DNA of 64,000 bases, taken from the NCBI GenBank assembly GCA_020466095.1, contig CM035808.1, positions 25,499,508 to 25,563,507 on the forward strand, given 5' to 3'. The position numbers and the translations under genes are program-made. Shown here piece after piece: positions 46,874-59,100 of this stretch (positions are counted from its first letter, which is position 1; each line of letters starts with the position of its first letter). The notes under the pieces are model-generated. The model was not told where the DNA came from, ran no database searches, and saw nothing but the letters and a program-made list of their open reading frames with translations. This DNA comes from Chlorops oryzae (taxonomy: Eukaryota > Arthropoda > Insecta > Diptera > Chloropidae).

Positions 46874-47942
46874 AAGGGTGTTGTCTCATTAGACAAAAAG
46901 GTTTTTTTTTAGATTTTTTTTGTTAAATTTTTTTATAGCTCGGATATTTGAGAATATCGTGCTAAAAGGATTTTTTGAAATTCGAAATGATTTAGAGGAT
47001 ATAGCCTTCTTTGTCAAGGAAGGTATGCGCTATTTTTTGTGTTGCTTCAAACTTTAAACGCACTTATCTCGAAACCACTTTTTTTTTGAGCTCGCGGCCA
47101 TGATTTCTCCTGTTCAACTGGACCGATTTTAATGAAACAAACTGGATTCGATGCAGAATTGTCACCATTCTCGGATGATCCTCAATCATAATTTTGACAA
47201 TTTTTTTTTCATTTTTTTTTTACACTGAACTACAAAAAATATATCCAAAACCGATGTGTCATTTTTCTATGGCCACCATTTTGTCAAAAAAAAATTTCAA
47301 TTTTTTTTTCGAGCTTCTCCCGAAAATGAAATTTATACTGATTATACAGTGTTGCCAGTTTAGGGGTTTTCCCCTAGATTTAGGGTTTTTCCTACTTTTA
47401 GGGGGCCGTTTAGAGGGAACAGATTTTTAGGGGCATGTTTAGGGGAACAAATTTTCCTAGGAGAATTTTAGGGGTTTATGATATGTAAATATACGTATGT
47501 ATAAACAAATGATGTGCGAAGTTTATAGTGTTTGATATAGAAAATCTGTCAAATTTGTTGTTGTTATTTCCAAATTACTTTTTTTCATTTCGAATATTGT
47601 ACTTTTTAGGGGGCACATTTCGAATCTGGGGGGAGTTAAGGAGTAATTTTAGGGGGAGCTACCTGGCAACACTGTGATTATAAACTCCGTATTTCTTTTT
47701 CATTTCGAAAAATTTGGAGCCGGGAAATCGTGGCCGCCAGCACGACAACTTTTATTGGAGTCTCCACTTTGACGGCCGAGAACCTTCCGAGTCGCCCTCT
47801 ACATAAAAAAAGGTTTTTTTTCACTGATTTTCGTTAATTGTGAACACAAAATTTTTTTTTTAAAAAGCTCTTTTCGTTTTCTGTCAGGAATTTTTTAAAA
47901 AATGGTCCAAAAACTGCATCGCGAAGGAGACGACCCCCTTAA
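46874..47942. mobile_element. Possible DNA element with AAGGG..GTCTC ends
   Basis: The left end AAGGGTGTTGTCTC (46874) and the right end (complement AAGGGGGTCGTCTC, ending 47941) are similar inverted termini about 1.07 kb apart. The interior has no ORF and contains the hAT MITE at 47347-47674. Only the termini support it. Confidence 0.4.
47339..47682. mobile_element. hAT-type MITE, CAGTGTTGCCAG ends, 8-bp TSD
   Basis: The element 47347-47674 has perfect 12-bp terminal inverted repeats CAGTGTTGCCAG. It is flanked by the perfect 8-bp duplication TGATTATA (47339-47346, 47675-47682). The interior is rich in TTTAGGGG and CCCCTA motifs and has no ORF. Confidence 0.92.
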
Positions 47943-48541
47943 TGGGATTATATCCAAATTATTGGACTTGTAAGTCCAACCATCACTGTATTATGGATAT
48001 TTATTGTGGAGACCGTCTGTAAATATCATTGACTCTGGAGAGTTTTTGAAGCGAGACTGTAGTCCGTTGGTTGCTGATAAGACCATCAATGAAGATAAAA
48101 TTGATATTTAGGGGAAACTCCTTTCGGCTCCTTTACTGCTCAAATTGAACGATTCCTTTTTCCTTTTCCTTTTCCTCTTAAAAAAAAAGAAACACCTTTA
48201 AACAACTACGAGTGTCATGATTTTTTCATTTCATACTTTTATTTAGATAATTTTTATTTGCACAATTCTAATTTTTGGTATACTTAGAAGTTATTCATTT
48301 CTCTTTTTTTCTTTGAATTACTTTTACCATTTGAAATATTATTATTTTTTTTTTCAATATTTTGTCACAAATTACTTTCACGCCTAGCTTAAAATTCTTT
48401 GATGCACGTATGATTCTAAATTTCTAAAAAACAAAATCGAGTTTAAATTTTGTAACGCCAGCGTCACTACGTACACATACTTATAAATTGATATTGGATG
48501 AAAAGTTTTCATTTGCTTGTATTTTACAATTTTTAAATATA

Positions 48542-48585
<44 letters not shown>

Positions 48586-50230
48586 TTAATAAGCGATTTT
48601 CTTTTAAGAGTTTTTTATTTGCATGTTTCAAGAAAATAATCAATCATTTGATTTTGAATACTCAAAGTTTTTGAAGGAAGCTCTAAGTCGTAAGGATAAC
48701 CCCTAGAAGCAATATATAAAGTTTCAAAATGAAGCAATATAGCCATCGAAGATGTTCGAGGAGAAATATTTTCTTTTCGAATTTCATAATTGTCATCCAG
48801 TTTGATATGGTGGCATTATTTGTGGTACACCTTTGAGGTCAACTCATTGCAAAGTGTTCTTCAATAAACACGGTGAATGAAAGGAAACGTTGGTTTCAAT
48901 TTATGCTCTAGCATAGACCGTACTATACTTTAGGGAAAGGGGTTGCAGTCCTCTCATTATTCAATCAGCCCAAAGTTAGCACGAGCAAGCTTTCCAAGTA
49001 TTTCACATTCGCATCGAGCGGATACACCAATCGTGTACGGAACAGAAGGAGAAAGCTATTGAATTTTTGAATTCTGGCAACGACAGTTGTGCACTCGAAA
49101 CCAAAGAGCCTTCAACTTTCCGGAGACAAATCTCGAAGGAGAAGATGTGAAAAAACTAACAAGTTTTAAAGAAAAGATTTGAGTATGTGTTTTTTTTTTT
49201 GTTTTAAAATTATTTTCTTGAAAATGTTCAACATTTTTTATTCTTCTTTATTTATATTATAAAGAAAATTCTCTACTGTCTGGTGTCTTGGGCTATTTTC
49301 TTTGGTAGTTCTTATTGAGATGAATTTTTGTTTTTTTGTGTGGATCATTTTTTTTTCAGGAAAGGATTTCACAATGAGATTTATTTGGTTTTTATATGAA
49401 AATTCTATTTCCCTTTTATTTGTTTGTTTTTAATGTTTTTGATGCTTTTGTTGTGTGTTTTCGTGTTTTTTTTTATACACTTAAAATTGTTTTTCATGTT
49501 TTCTTGTTATTTTTTTTTTACTTATTCAAGTTCACTAGTCTTACTTAGGACTACGTTTGATATTTTAGACCATCAAGGTTCATCATTATGTATGTATATA
49601 TGTATATATATATATATTTGCTTTTAATAATTTATAGTTAAATTTAAATTTGCATTTTGCAAATTAAGAGCGGGATCCTGCCCTAACAAATTTAGTGATG
49701 TATGCTTGAATTTTTCACAAGTGGGTACTTAAGATAAAAGGGTATCCACAATTCGCTCGATAGATGGGTACTTTTCGGCTTAACAAAATTTTATTCAGAG
49801 CTTAGGTTTCGAAAAATATAGGTATCGAAAACAAAAAGAAAGAATTTTCGAAGAAAATTTTAATGAATTCAAATCTAATGAGAAAGCGAGGCCAGTGTGT
49901 GAATACCCCGAATAAAGAAAAGTAGAAAATGTAATAAGAAAATTATCTTTGTTTAATGTGGATATGCCTTTCATTAATTTTTTAAGTTAGAAAAGCATAT
50001 GAAAGTTTGGCCATAAGTTCTATTCTCATAGATCGATATAAAGAAAAAGTCGTTAGGATTTCATTCAAGAGAAAAATTTTAAATAAATAAAATTCTTAAT
50101 GCATCAATTCAAAAAAATCTTCTGCCCATTTTCTTCACAATCGAGTTTCATAAACGATTTAACAATTTTTGCGCTGCAAATTTACATTTCTAATTTCAAA
50201 ATTCTATTAAAAATACATTTAACGTACACA

Positions 50231-50264
<34 letters not shown>

Positions 50265-52883
50265 GTATATATATATATATTTATATACATATAAATATAA
50301 GTAAATAAACAATTTTTTCTATCAATGTTTTTGTTTTTTTTTGCTCAAAAGCATTCTACTCGTATGCGAAGACTTTTTACTTCATGTTCTTTTTTTCATT
50401 TTGTTTTTCTTTCGAGTAGGAAAATTAAGAATGGAAGAGATGACTTTGAATATTCACTTGCGCTATAGGACTAGGTCTTTGTGCTTAGCCTTATCTTAAA
50501 CACAAAAAAAAAAAAAAAATTTTAACAAAAAAATAAAAACAAAAAAAGGTGTCCCTTGAGACTGAGAAACTTTGGGACAAAAAATATTTTGTGAGTAACG
50601 TTTTTTTCACTGTGTATTTCCATTTTTGGCGTTTTATTTTTTCAGATTAATTTCTGTTTTGTTTTTGTTTCTTTTTTTTTTTTTGAGATGAATGAAAGTT
50701 AATGCACAGAAATATCTTTAAGTGTATATTTTCAAAAAATCTAGCATAAAACTAAACATTCTTCTTTGTTGCTACTATATGTAATATTTAAATGTGTTAT
50801 TTGAAATTCTTTTTACAATTCTGTTCCATAGCTTAGTTTTAACACTTTAGGGTTTGTTTTTTTTACACAGCTTATGCGCTTATTTTTTTAAAAATTTATT
50901 TCAATATTTTAGAGTTAAAAATTAGCTAATTAATATATAGATTAGTACAGTAAATAGTTAATTTAAACTTTCATAATTATTTTGCTTATTAAATTCGAGT
51001 TTCAACATTTAAATATATATATATTTTTTTTGGTATAATTTATTGATTTTTTTTTTTTAAATTTAATAAATGAAGTTTCATAGCTTCTGTGTTTTACCAT
51101 TGTGATGTTCATTTTTCATTCTTGTGTAAAAATAGTATTTTTTTTGGGAAGATAGTAAGGGAGAAAAATTGAAAGATGTTAAATTTAAGATTCATTTCAA
51201 ATCAAACTTTTAGGAAATCGTCACTCTGATTGCAGAATTCATTGGACATAACAGTTTCGAATGTTCAATTGTCCAAAATATTTGAAATTATTATTCAAAA
51301 CAGAATTTATAACGAGAATTTCAGTAAGGCTGTTTCTTCAGTTTAAAAGCGGACCAATTGAGGCATCAAGACAGGTAGTTGTATTACTTGAAACACAGCT
51401 TTACGGATGATGAATCCCGCAATAGCGATCATCTTTATTGCTATAGTAGAATTTAGTTGCTATTATTGCTCCGGACACTTGGAAGATTCTTATTGACTAG
51501 CAAGACAAATGCTATGCATTAAAGGACCCACAACGAGTAATGGGCACCTTCAAGTCTCCTTATGAGCGCATGCAAGGACTACGAATCGCTTTGAAATAGA
51601 AGGCACCCATCAATAAAAAGTATAGAAAAAAATCATAAACTTTTTTTTTTTTAGTGCTTAAATGTCTTAAATACTTTTAAATAGGAAACTTTTCTCGTTA
51701 TCGTTTTTTAGAACAGAGTTCAGGTTAACAAAAAAAAATCAAAAAAAAAACAAAAAAAAAAATTGGCGAATGTGAAAGGATTGCAAAGAAATTATGCACG
51801 ATTTCGAAAGCTCCATGTGATATAAACTTTTTGTAACAAATGAATAATGACAATGCGAACAAAAATTAAAGGAACTTAAATAAGTTTCACGATCGCGGGG
51901 TCTCATGCATATTAATAACCTTTCAAATATATTTATATAAACTATATAAAATCCTTTTTGAAGATTTAAGTGAATTTTTTCTGGTTTCAAATGGTCCAGA
52001 AGTCGCCATTGAAGCTGCACATAATTTCGATACAACCGTTTGTCTTATATCGATAGTTAATCCATAATTTAATACTTGAATTCAAAGTAAAAACTTAAAG
52101 CTTAATAACTAAAAACTAAAAACTAAAAATAAATCATTAAACCATCAATGTGAACTCATGCCAATCGTGTCGGTCGATTCGAACATTTTTGAAATGAAAC
52201 AACTTTCGTTAAAAAATATTTTTATAAAAACAAATTCCGCTTATGTTTTTTGCATTCGTCGAGTGAATAAGATCCAGTTGTGTCAATTTGTTAAAAGAAA
52301 ATTATTTTTTAAAAAATATTAAAAAATATATTAAAATCTTTAAAAGGTCTTAAGTAAAATATTATTTATAAAAATAAAAAATAAAAAAATTCATTCACAA
52401 TTAAAAGATCTAAGACGACAATAAAAAAAAAAATTTAAAAAAAAGACCGGCTAAGTGTGTCTTTGCTTGTCTGTTTGTAAAAGGGTCATGCAAAGTGTTT
52501 ACGGCAAAGATTCCCGTTGATGCTGCGTGTCTGTGTCCAATTTCAAGATCCTTCATTGGGTCCTCATCTTTTTGTGCTGTGGGTCCAAAGATAGGTTTTT
52601 TTGGTTTGATATCCATTCTGTACTCATTTTTGGGGTTTTTTATTTTTTTGTCGTTTGTATTTTTATATTTGCCATGAAAATTCAAAATTTTTTTTATTTT
52701 TGTTTTTATGGGTTTTTTCCTTTTTTTTTTACTATTTTTTATGGTTATTTTTTTTTCTTTTTTTCTTCTTTGAATATTTATTGCAATTGTTTTCTTTTTT
52801 TTTATCTCCTTTTGTCTTTAACGAATAAGCAAAAAGTTTTGCGCTTTTTCAGTTATTTTGCGACACATTCCTGCGACTCTCCG
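47943..52883. other. AT-rich non-coding stretch, probable dunce 3' UTR and spacer
   Basis: Almost 5 kb without a gene between the lipase gene (plus) and the dunce stop codon (minus). It is extremely AT-rich with many A or T homopolymers. Microsatellites: (ATT)n at 48545-48585 and (TA)n at 50237-50280. A less AT-rich block at 48650-49160 has no recognisable coding potential. The part next to 52883 must be dunce 3' UTR on the minus strand, but I cannot place the cleavage site. Confidence 0.5.
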
Positions 52884-55800
52884 TCACATTCCGATGTGAT
52901 GACTATGTGGTTGGCTCCCAGACGGCTTATTATCTGCCGTCGTTGCCGTAGGTGTTGGTGTTGCTTCCGTCTTAGCCTCTGTTTCATCACATTCCTCCAA
53001 TTCGGCTAGATTCTCCTGATCGGATTCTTCAAGAGTTACCTGGAATTTTATGTGAGTGTGTGTGTTTTTGTTTTAGTTTTCTCGTGAAACTGAGATTCTT
53101 AAGATAATTTTGCAGCGTGGACACTTACTCACCTGAAAGCGTATCTTCTCCTCCGATGGCTGATCATCGGCCAATGATGGTGGCGGCGATGGTGGTATCA
53201 TACTCTGATAATAGTCTCTATTCTCTTCAAGCGTATCAAGTATATCTTGTGCATCGGGATGCACCAAATCGGCCCATGTCTCCCATAATGGATGTACAAT
53301 GTAATCGATAAAGCCAACTTGAGATTTCTCGATTGTTGCATTATGTCGATCACACATCGGACTGATGTCCATGCCCGATTCACGCTCTTTATCACCTTGC
53401 AAAAAGAACTCCTCCATGAGCAGTGCAACCCAGCGTTTATATAATGGCAAGGGCTTTGTAGGATTGCTCAAATCGGCGCAGTGTACCAGGTTTTCCAAAA
53501 CCTGATGAATTTCAAGATACAATTTTTCTTTCCCACTTCAATCGTATCTCACTCACCTGTATGCGATCCGTGTAGTTGTCTAAGAGTAAAACTCCCGAGC
53601 CGGCTACCTTCTTTGTCTCGACCATAGTCTTTAAATCGGCCAAAAGGCTCATGTGCTTCGACATATCGGTTGATAAAACAATATCTATGACCATTTTTCT
53701 CAAAGTTTGACGTTGTTTTCTGCAATAAAAAATATTCATCGATCATCGATCAGCGATCAACGGTCTTTAAAATCGAATTCGAAAGGACCACCTACTTTTG
53801 CATATTAGAGAATATATCACATCCTTGATTTTGCAATAATTTAAAGGCAACGGCTAAATGATGATTTTCCAAAACAGATTCGTCATTATACATTAAGGCT
53901 AATTCGGAACCTTGAACGCAAAGGAGGAAATTATTTTTATTACTCACACGTCGATCCTCTTGTCATTTGTTCACTCACTTGAATTAACTAAAAATTGATT
54001 TGTTAAGCCAGGATGATCAACATCGTGTATACAAGCGGCAAATAATGCTCCGCCCACCTCAAGCGGCGTGAAAACACCCTCCAAGGCTGGCGTATTTAGG
54101 AGCACATTCGTGCTCTGTGTCACATCGGCCGCATGTAGCGAATTGTGAAACGGATTGTCTTTAACATAATGGTCCTCCAGAGTAGTCATAAAGTTTATAA
54201 AAGTTTTCGGTGGTATCATAAGACTGGTCAGTAATTCTCTACTCTGTTAAATAAAAAAAAAAAGGGAAAAATCGCTTACAATTTAGTGAGACTCCTTAGC
54301 GGTAGAGCAGACACTAGCATGTAAATCCTTACCTGAAATATTGTGTATGCCACGCAGGTGAGCGGGCGATTGCAGCTCAGTTCGCCGATTTTGAATATCT
54401 CAATGCCCCACGTATCCAATTCGCCCAGCAGTGTGCCCAATTCATTCTCGTGCGGTGTCTCCACGCCGAACGTCGGCAGACGTTCGCCCGTGAAAGAGTT
54501 TGTGTGGGATAGCGGACGCTTAACACCCGATATCTGCGACATGGGCGGACCACCGCGCGGCGAGCGACTTCGCATATGCTGAACTGGCATATTCGTCGGC
54601 ATATTGTGTTCGACATTTTCCTCTACACGCAGCGAGGGCAAATCAAGTTCCTGCTGTTTATCTATTTCGGATAGGAAGGAATTTTTATTCTTCCTATTTT
54701 CAATTATTCAATTATTTTTATGTCATTGGGATACAATTTAAAAATGCCACTTTGATTTAATTAGCACTCAGGAGAAAATAAATAATCCTTGCTTAGGAAG
54801 GAATCATGTTCTTCATTTCGTTTAAATTTGATTTCCTTCATCCGATTTCTTGCCATTTCCTTTGGTTTTATGACTCTAGGTCTTAAACTTGAAGCTGTCT
54901 AATCGCTGGGATAAATTCCTGGACGATATGATTTTTGACAGTACATCTACCCAGGAGATTTATCAGCTTTAATTGCCCATTAAATCAGCCTGGTTGATTC
55001 CTTTTCCAATGAGAACGGAACGGAACGGACCGGAAGGGAGCCATGGGCGTATCCAGAATTTCAGTTAGGCAGGGGAAAGATACAAATGGTTTTTTCTATA
55101 ACACTTTTGCGTATGTTCATATGTGTTGTCACATGTGCACATAGGTTTCCTTTTATCTACAGAAACACGATTTTCGCGGCCTTGTCTCATTTCTTGACAC
55201 TTCTAGAAAACTCTTTTGCGGAAGAAAATATTGACAGTCACTGCCCTACTGTTAATAAGCCCATGAAAGGAGCTTAAACAAGTAAGGGTGTTATGGCCAG
55301 GCGAGCCTGACAATGGAATACCCGACACAGACACACATGTTAAAATAATGTTTGAAACGCGCCCAAAATGCAGGACCATTAAGAAAGAATATTCTTTTCC
55401 AAATTTTTTGAATTCTCATTGGAGGCTTAAATATACGCTCAAATTCTAAACTTCATTGAAATATTTCGAAAAAGTCCGAATTTGGTGAGATTTTTGGGAA
55501 TTTTGTGACAGGCCCTAGTACTGGAGGTACCCTTAAAAATGGACCGATCGAGGTCAAATTTTTAAGAAGGATGTTAAAGGCTACAAAGGAAGCACAAGTG
55601 CCAAATTTCGTTCAAGTCCCATTTGTATTTCGGGTGTAGGAGACAATTTTCGAAAATCGCCCTCCTGCCACGCCCACTTTTCTAATTTTTGCATATCACA
55701 ATACTTGCCTTTAAACATCAAATTTCATCAAAATATCTTGAAAAATTCCGGTTCTAGAGCAGTTTTTGCGATTTTCGTAACAGACCCTAGTACTGGAGGT

Positions 55801-55961
55801 ACCCCTAAAAATGGCCCGATCGGGTCCATTTTGGAACTTGTTCTTACTCATGTCCCCGTGAGCGCGTATACAACACTTTGTCGAAGTAGCTCAACTCCTT
55901 CGAAAAGAAAACTGTATACAGACAGAGAGACAGGCGGACAGAGAGACAGACGGACGGACAG

Positions 55962-55993
<32 letters not shown>

Positions 55994-56016
55994 GCAGATA
56001 GACAGACGGACGGACG

Positions 56017-56079
<63 letters not shown>

Positions 56080-56112
56080 GGAGAGACGGACAGACGGACA
56101 GACAGACGAGAC

Positions 56113-56175
<63 letters not shown>

Positions 56176-59100
56176 GGACAGACAGACGGACAGACAGACA
56201 GACGGACGGACATGTCTAAATCGAATCTCCTGGTGACGCTGATAATTTCTATATACATTTTGTATGGTCTATCTCGACTGGTTCTGGGTGTTACACACAA
56301 CCACACAAACGCAATATACCCTCGACCCAGAGTGTGTCGGGTATAAAAGCACCACAACAACTTGATATCCTAGCATAATGTTCCCTTTTGCTGACAGCCG
56401 TAGAGGAAGCAAATTTATAAAAATACCCTAGTCAATTTCTTTTCTTTTCCTTCTCTAAAACTCTATAGCTAATCTAATATCCTCATAAAAGGATTAATTT
56501 ACAAAAATTTGAGTGAATGTGGCTTTTTTACTTCAATCTATCAAAATTTTTCAATGATAGATTAGCTGGAAGCCAACCTTCCTCATCACCAGAAGACGGT
56601 CTATCGTGATTAATTACATTGTGTTTTCGGTTCTCCCACGGTTCCCATTAAAAAGCATTAATGGAGTTACGATTTTCTCAGGAAGTTCTCAATAAATTCT
56701 ACAACATTTGGTTTATTTTTGGATTTTTCCTTTTCATTTTCATTTTCATTTTCGCTTCCACTTTTCATTTTCATTTTCGCTTTCACTTTTCATTTGATGC
56801 TCAAATTGGCTTTGATGATGGCATAAAAAATTTACTGCAATACTACCTCAACGGATTTTATTTCTGGCACGCTTTTCCCTTTAATAAAATTTTACGCTTT
56901 TCCGCACAGTCAGAAAATTTACTCGCTTTCGCGGACTTAACGTAGTCAATGAGCTCACAATAAAAAGTCTTAAAATATTTAAACTTTGTTGTAAACTTTT
57001 TTTCGATTCCCTTAACGAGAGGAAACCGAAACTGGATATTGCACAGGGATCCGACGGTGACGGAGAAACAACGGCGTTGTGTGTGAGAAGAGGGAAGAAA
57101 CACGAGAGGAAGGGAGGTCTTTTCGGTTGTTATAAGCGATTTTTATTGCTTATTCTTTGTGCTTCTTTGTTTTGAAGAATCACGGTTCTCTGAGCATTTA
57201 TGGAATAAGACTTACCCGCGGGGCTGGCAAGGTCGCTCCCCCTGTTTAGAGTGAAAAGGTTTAAAAAAAAAAAAGAAACAGCACGATATTAAGAGTGTTT
57301 CGTATAAGACGAACTTCAATTCCAAATCAAGTGGTACTTGAAGCACTCTTGGCTGTGTAAGTGAAAGGAATTTTGGTGGCTTGATATTTTGTTTTTTTAG
57401 AGTGGGGGATTAACTGCGTTATGACATCCTTAAAAAAGGGATTAGAGTTAAATTGGAAAAAAAGTGGTGTGCTCAAAAAGAAAGACGCAAATGGGAGGAG
57501 TGTGGAACTTGATAATGGCAATTGTTTATTCCTTTTCAGCTGGTTCAATTCGCTAGGAAATCTGGCTTGATTTAAAATTTGTATTTATTCTAAGCTTCAA
57601 GAGTTTTTAATGGATTCCAGTTTCTCAATATAAGCTCTGATTGGGCCAACCAATCGTCTGGTTTTTTATTCTAGTGCTAACACGGACGATTCGAATTGTT
57701 CCCCAAAGGTCTCTTTGGATCATTTCTTTATAGATTTTTTATGAATATCTATGTCTGTAGCCTTTGTCCAGAGTATTAATTTTCTTTTAGAATAAGAGTG
57801 GTTCTGAATCAAGAGTCTTAAGATTATATGGTTCAGGCTAGTTTCCTTCGCATTTCTTTGTATATATTTTTATAAAAAAATAAAAATAAAAAATAAAAAT
57901 ATAAAAATCGACTCACCCAAAAATGTTGAGCAGATATACTCTGATATTTGATTTCCCGATTTGCTTGATTCACTGAAGTGCGATAGTTCCTTATTGAGCA
58001 TACGTTTGAACTGGAAGGATAGAGAATAAACGATATAGTTCAGTCAGATTCAAATTTCACCTAAATAATATTCCTTATGGAAGGACATCCCAGAATAATT
58101 AGATATTTCATGAAAGCTACTTCATTACAAAAAGATGCTCTGTTTGGGATTTAGTAACTTCGAATATTAAACATCACCTTTCAATTTAGAAAATTTTTCG
58201 AAATTTGGCCATTAAAGGTCGATGCCGCTGGAGGGGACTCGGGTTTGTTTTTTTTTTTGACAATTTGGTTGTACTTAGTTTAATAATTTGAAATTCTGTC
58301 TCACCTTTAATGACGCCATATCAGACACACTACGATGCGTCTGTATGGTCTCCAATTGATCTAAGCACCAGTCTAATTCCTCAATTGTGTCGGTGGCCAA
58401 ACGTGTATATGCTTCGTCTCCTTGTACCAAGGGTACACCGCCTATATTTCCACGTCCCGATGACGATTGCGGTGGTCGCCTGGATCTTTATGATTAATAA
58501 TTTGTTCCCGGAAGAAAAGTAAAAGGCAGAAAAGGGAAAGAAAAAAAAACACAAAACGACAATAACAACAACAACAGCAATAAGAAAAACAGCAACAACC
58601 ATGCCAGTGACAATCATAGCGCATTCATAACAATAGCAAATCACAACAATGAAAATAGGAAATGGCGGGGAAAAATGGAAAAAACACAAAAACAAATATA
58701 AGGAAAGTGACAGGAAATAAGCGAGAAAATCCGTTTAAAAGTATAATGTCAAGAAAACGGATGCGACAGCAAAGTAGATGTGTTTACATGAATTTATTAT
58801 GAGTGAAGCATTTTGGAGAATAAAAAAGTCATAGCAAAAATGTGAATGCGAATTCGGAAGGAAAGGACAAAAAAGGATTAAATATTTAAGAGGCATAAGG
58901 CAAAGCAGCGGATGCATGACAGTTTTCAATGATGAAATATTGTTGTTGTTTTTGTATTTTTTTTAATTTTGGAAAAATTTTGACGATTAAAAAAGTTTAG
59001 TGAATTCAAAAAAAAAAAGAAATCAGGACGTGGTGGAGGAGAGAGAGAAAGAGAAAAGAGAAAGAAAAAATAAAAATTATTTTTTATTAAAAAATTGAAA

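Noticed and set aside
48650..49160. Possible gene fragment in a less AT-rich block
   Set aside because: No frame longer than a few dozen codons and no recognisable domain.
52527..53009. 160-codon Phe-rich plus-strand frame
   Set aside because: Antisense shadow of the dunce last exon and its T-rich 3' UTR.
55705..56360. 170-codon Cys-Leu-Ser-Val-rich frame and a facing frame
   Set aside because: Produced by the RGAC tetranucleotide repeat, no independent coding evidence.
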